From assembly GCF_036850765.1 (NCBI RefSeq), contig NC_089490.1:105146574-105210573 (forward strand): 64,000 nucleotides of DNA. The letters run 5' to 3'. Below, one piece after another: positions 42,126-64,000 of the stretch (within the stretch, counting starts at the first letter, position 1; the number at the start of each line of letters is the position of its first letter). The DNA is from Saccopteryx bilineata. Lineage: Eukaryota > Chordata > Mammalia > Chiroptera > Emballonuridae. The position numbers and the translations under genes were made by a program. The notes under the pieces were generated by a model, which was given only the letters and a program-made list of their open reading frames with translations, was not told the DNA's origin and did not search any database.

Positions 42126-43219
42126 GCCCAGGCTCCCAGAATAGCCACATAAAAGTGGCAGGAAAGAAAGCCAAAGGGAGCCAGGGGTGAGGTGGCTAAG
42201 CAGTGAGGGCTGCCTCCCTCCTCCCCTGCTGAGAGGAAGCCCTCTTCTCCCTGGTAACTCCTGAGTGAGGCAGGCACACGTCTGTTGCCCTCCAGAAAGG
42301 TTTCTGGTCATGCCTACGTTTTAGCCAGATGCCAACACAACCTAGTGAGGGTCATGACATGGCATTTCATTACAAGGATTTTTTTTTTCTGTTGTCCAAT
42401 GAGCACAATGCTCGGGTCGCATTTTCAGGGGACCCACCACCAAGCATGGGCGAAGACCAGCTTGTTTAACTCAGCATCATTCTACATAGTCTGCTCTGCC
42501 AGCTGGAAAGGGAACCAGAGCTCTCCTCTCCTCCTCTGGGGAAAGGGAGGACCCGCCCACCCCCTGCGGCACCATCTATCCTTCCCCTGCACGGGGCAGG
42601 ACACAGGAAGCGGATACTGAGGACATCCAGGGCTGAGGACTTGCACCTCCTCTTGACCTTTCTCTTTTCTCTCACGTGACACACCAGAGCACCAAAGCCC
42701 TGGTACCAGATGGCTGGGAATTGGCTGCTGTTTGGGGATCGCTTCTGCTACTTCCTGAAGGATTACGTCCTGCAGAGCTCACTGAGTATCAGCTCTCCGT
42801 GAGCAGCTCATCGCTGCACTCCACCGTGCCCCCACCCTGCCCTGTTCCCAGTGCCCGGCCTGTGAATGTTCAGTATGTTTTCCAGGGAAGAGTCAGGAAT
42901 AGTTTCAAAACTTCACCTGCTGGGATACGAAGATAGCATCAAGAAGTCTCCCCGGTCCCTGAAAAACCGTCACCACTCACAGTACCTCGGTCAACAAGAC
43001 TGATCACAGAGTTTCCATGCGAAGCTTGCCTTTCAACCCGATGTGTGCAGATGGCGGGACAGGTGTACTGCTGGCTTCTGTCTTAACAACCTGGGGGTAA
43101 CCCCCAGAAAGTACGAAATAAATATCAAAACCCTCATATCCACACACAGTCAACCCTGTGGTGTCCGCCCAATCCGGGGCCAGGGCTGCTTCTGGCTTTG
43201 TCCACAGGTGAGCACCGGG

Positions 43220-64000
<20,781 letters not shown>

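Larger units (their letters stand above)
39018..43219 (-). other. NT5DC3: NT5DC3 long 3'UTR (inferred)
   Basis: About 4.2 kb from the stop codon to a poly(A) signal at 39037-39042. A long 3'UTR is what I recall for human NT5DC3. The stretch contains one hAT element (41393-41743), a C run (42104-42125), an ATG-poor AT-rich end and no coding exon. Its extent is inferred from the signal, not from transcripts. Shorter forms are possible. Confidence 0.6.

Overview
This is a vertebrate nuclear window, almost certainly from a bat (Chiroptera). The evidence for bat is in the repeats. About a dozen young tRNA-derived SINEs of chiropteran type carry intact A/B-box heads and clear target-site duplications. 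Beside them sit seven short nonautonomous hAT DNA transposons from at least five families, each flanked by an exact or near-exact 8-bp duplication. Three of these are SPIN-like. The family of bat cannot be fixed from sequence alone.

Two protein-coding genes lie tail to tail. The + strand holds the 3' part of STAB2 (stabilin-2, also called HARE): 25 coding exons from 987 to 36644, about 988 residues, then a short 3'UTR ending near a poly(A) signal at 37090. This part encodes an EGF-like repeat, two FAS1 domains, an EGF/laminin-EGF cluster, the hyaluronan-binding Link domain, a last FAS1 domain, one membrane segment and a cytoplasmic tail with endocytic motifs. The 5' half lies left of the window. 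All exons join in frame without stops, so the gene looks intact.

The - strand holds the 3' part of NT5DC3, a HAD-superfamily 5'-nucleotidase-domain protein: ten coding exons from 61620 down to 43220, about 373 residues. A putative 3'UTR of about 4.2 kb ends at a convincing poly(A) signal at 39037-39042. Its first exons and promoter lie right of the window. The roughly 1.9 kb between the two 3' ends contains an old L1 3' fragment and no gene.

The remaining sequence is intron filled with SINEs, hAT elements, old L1/L2/MIR fragments and microsatellites. No promoter, CpG island, RNA gene, CRISPR array or bacterial-type system was seen. The most useful observations are: two competing donors after the STAB2 exon at 12435; a TC microsatellite serving as a polypyrimidine tract; change of the tail DPF motif to DPL; an L2-derived STAB2 poly(A) region; a 116-bp near-perfect palindromic hAT element inside NT5DC3; and a SINE target site used twice.
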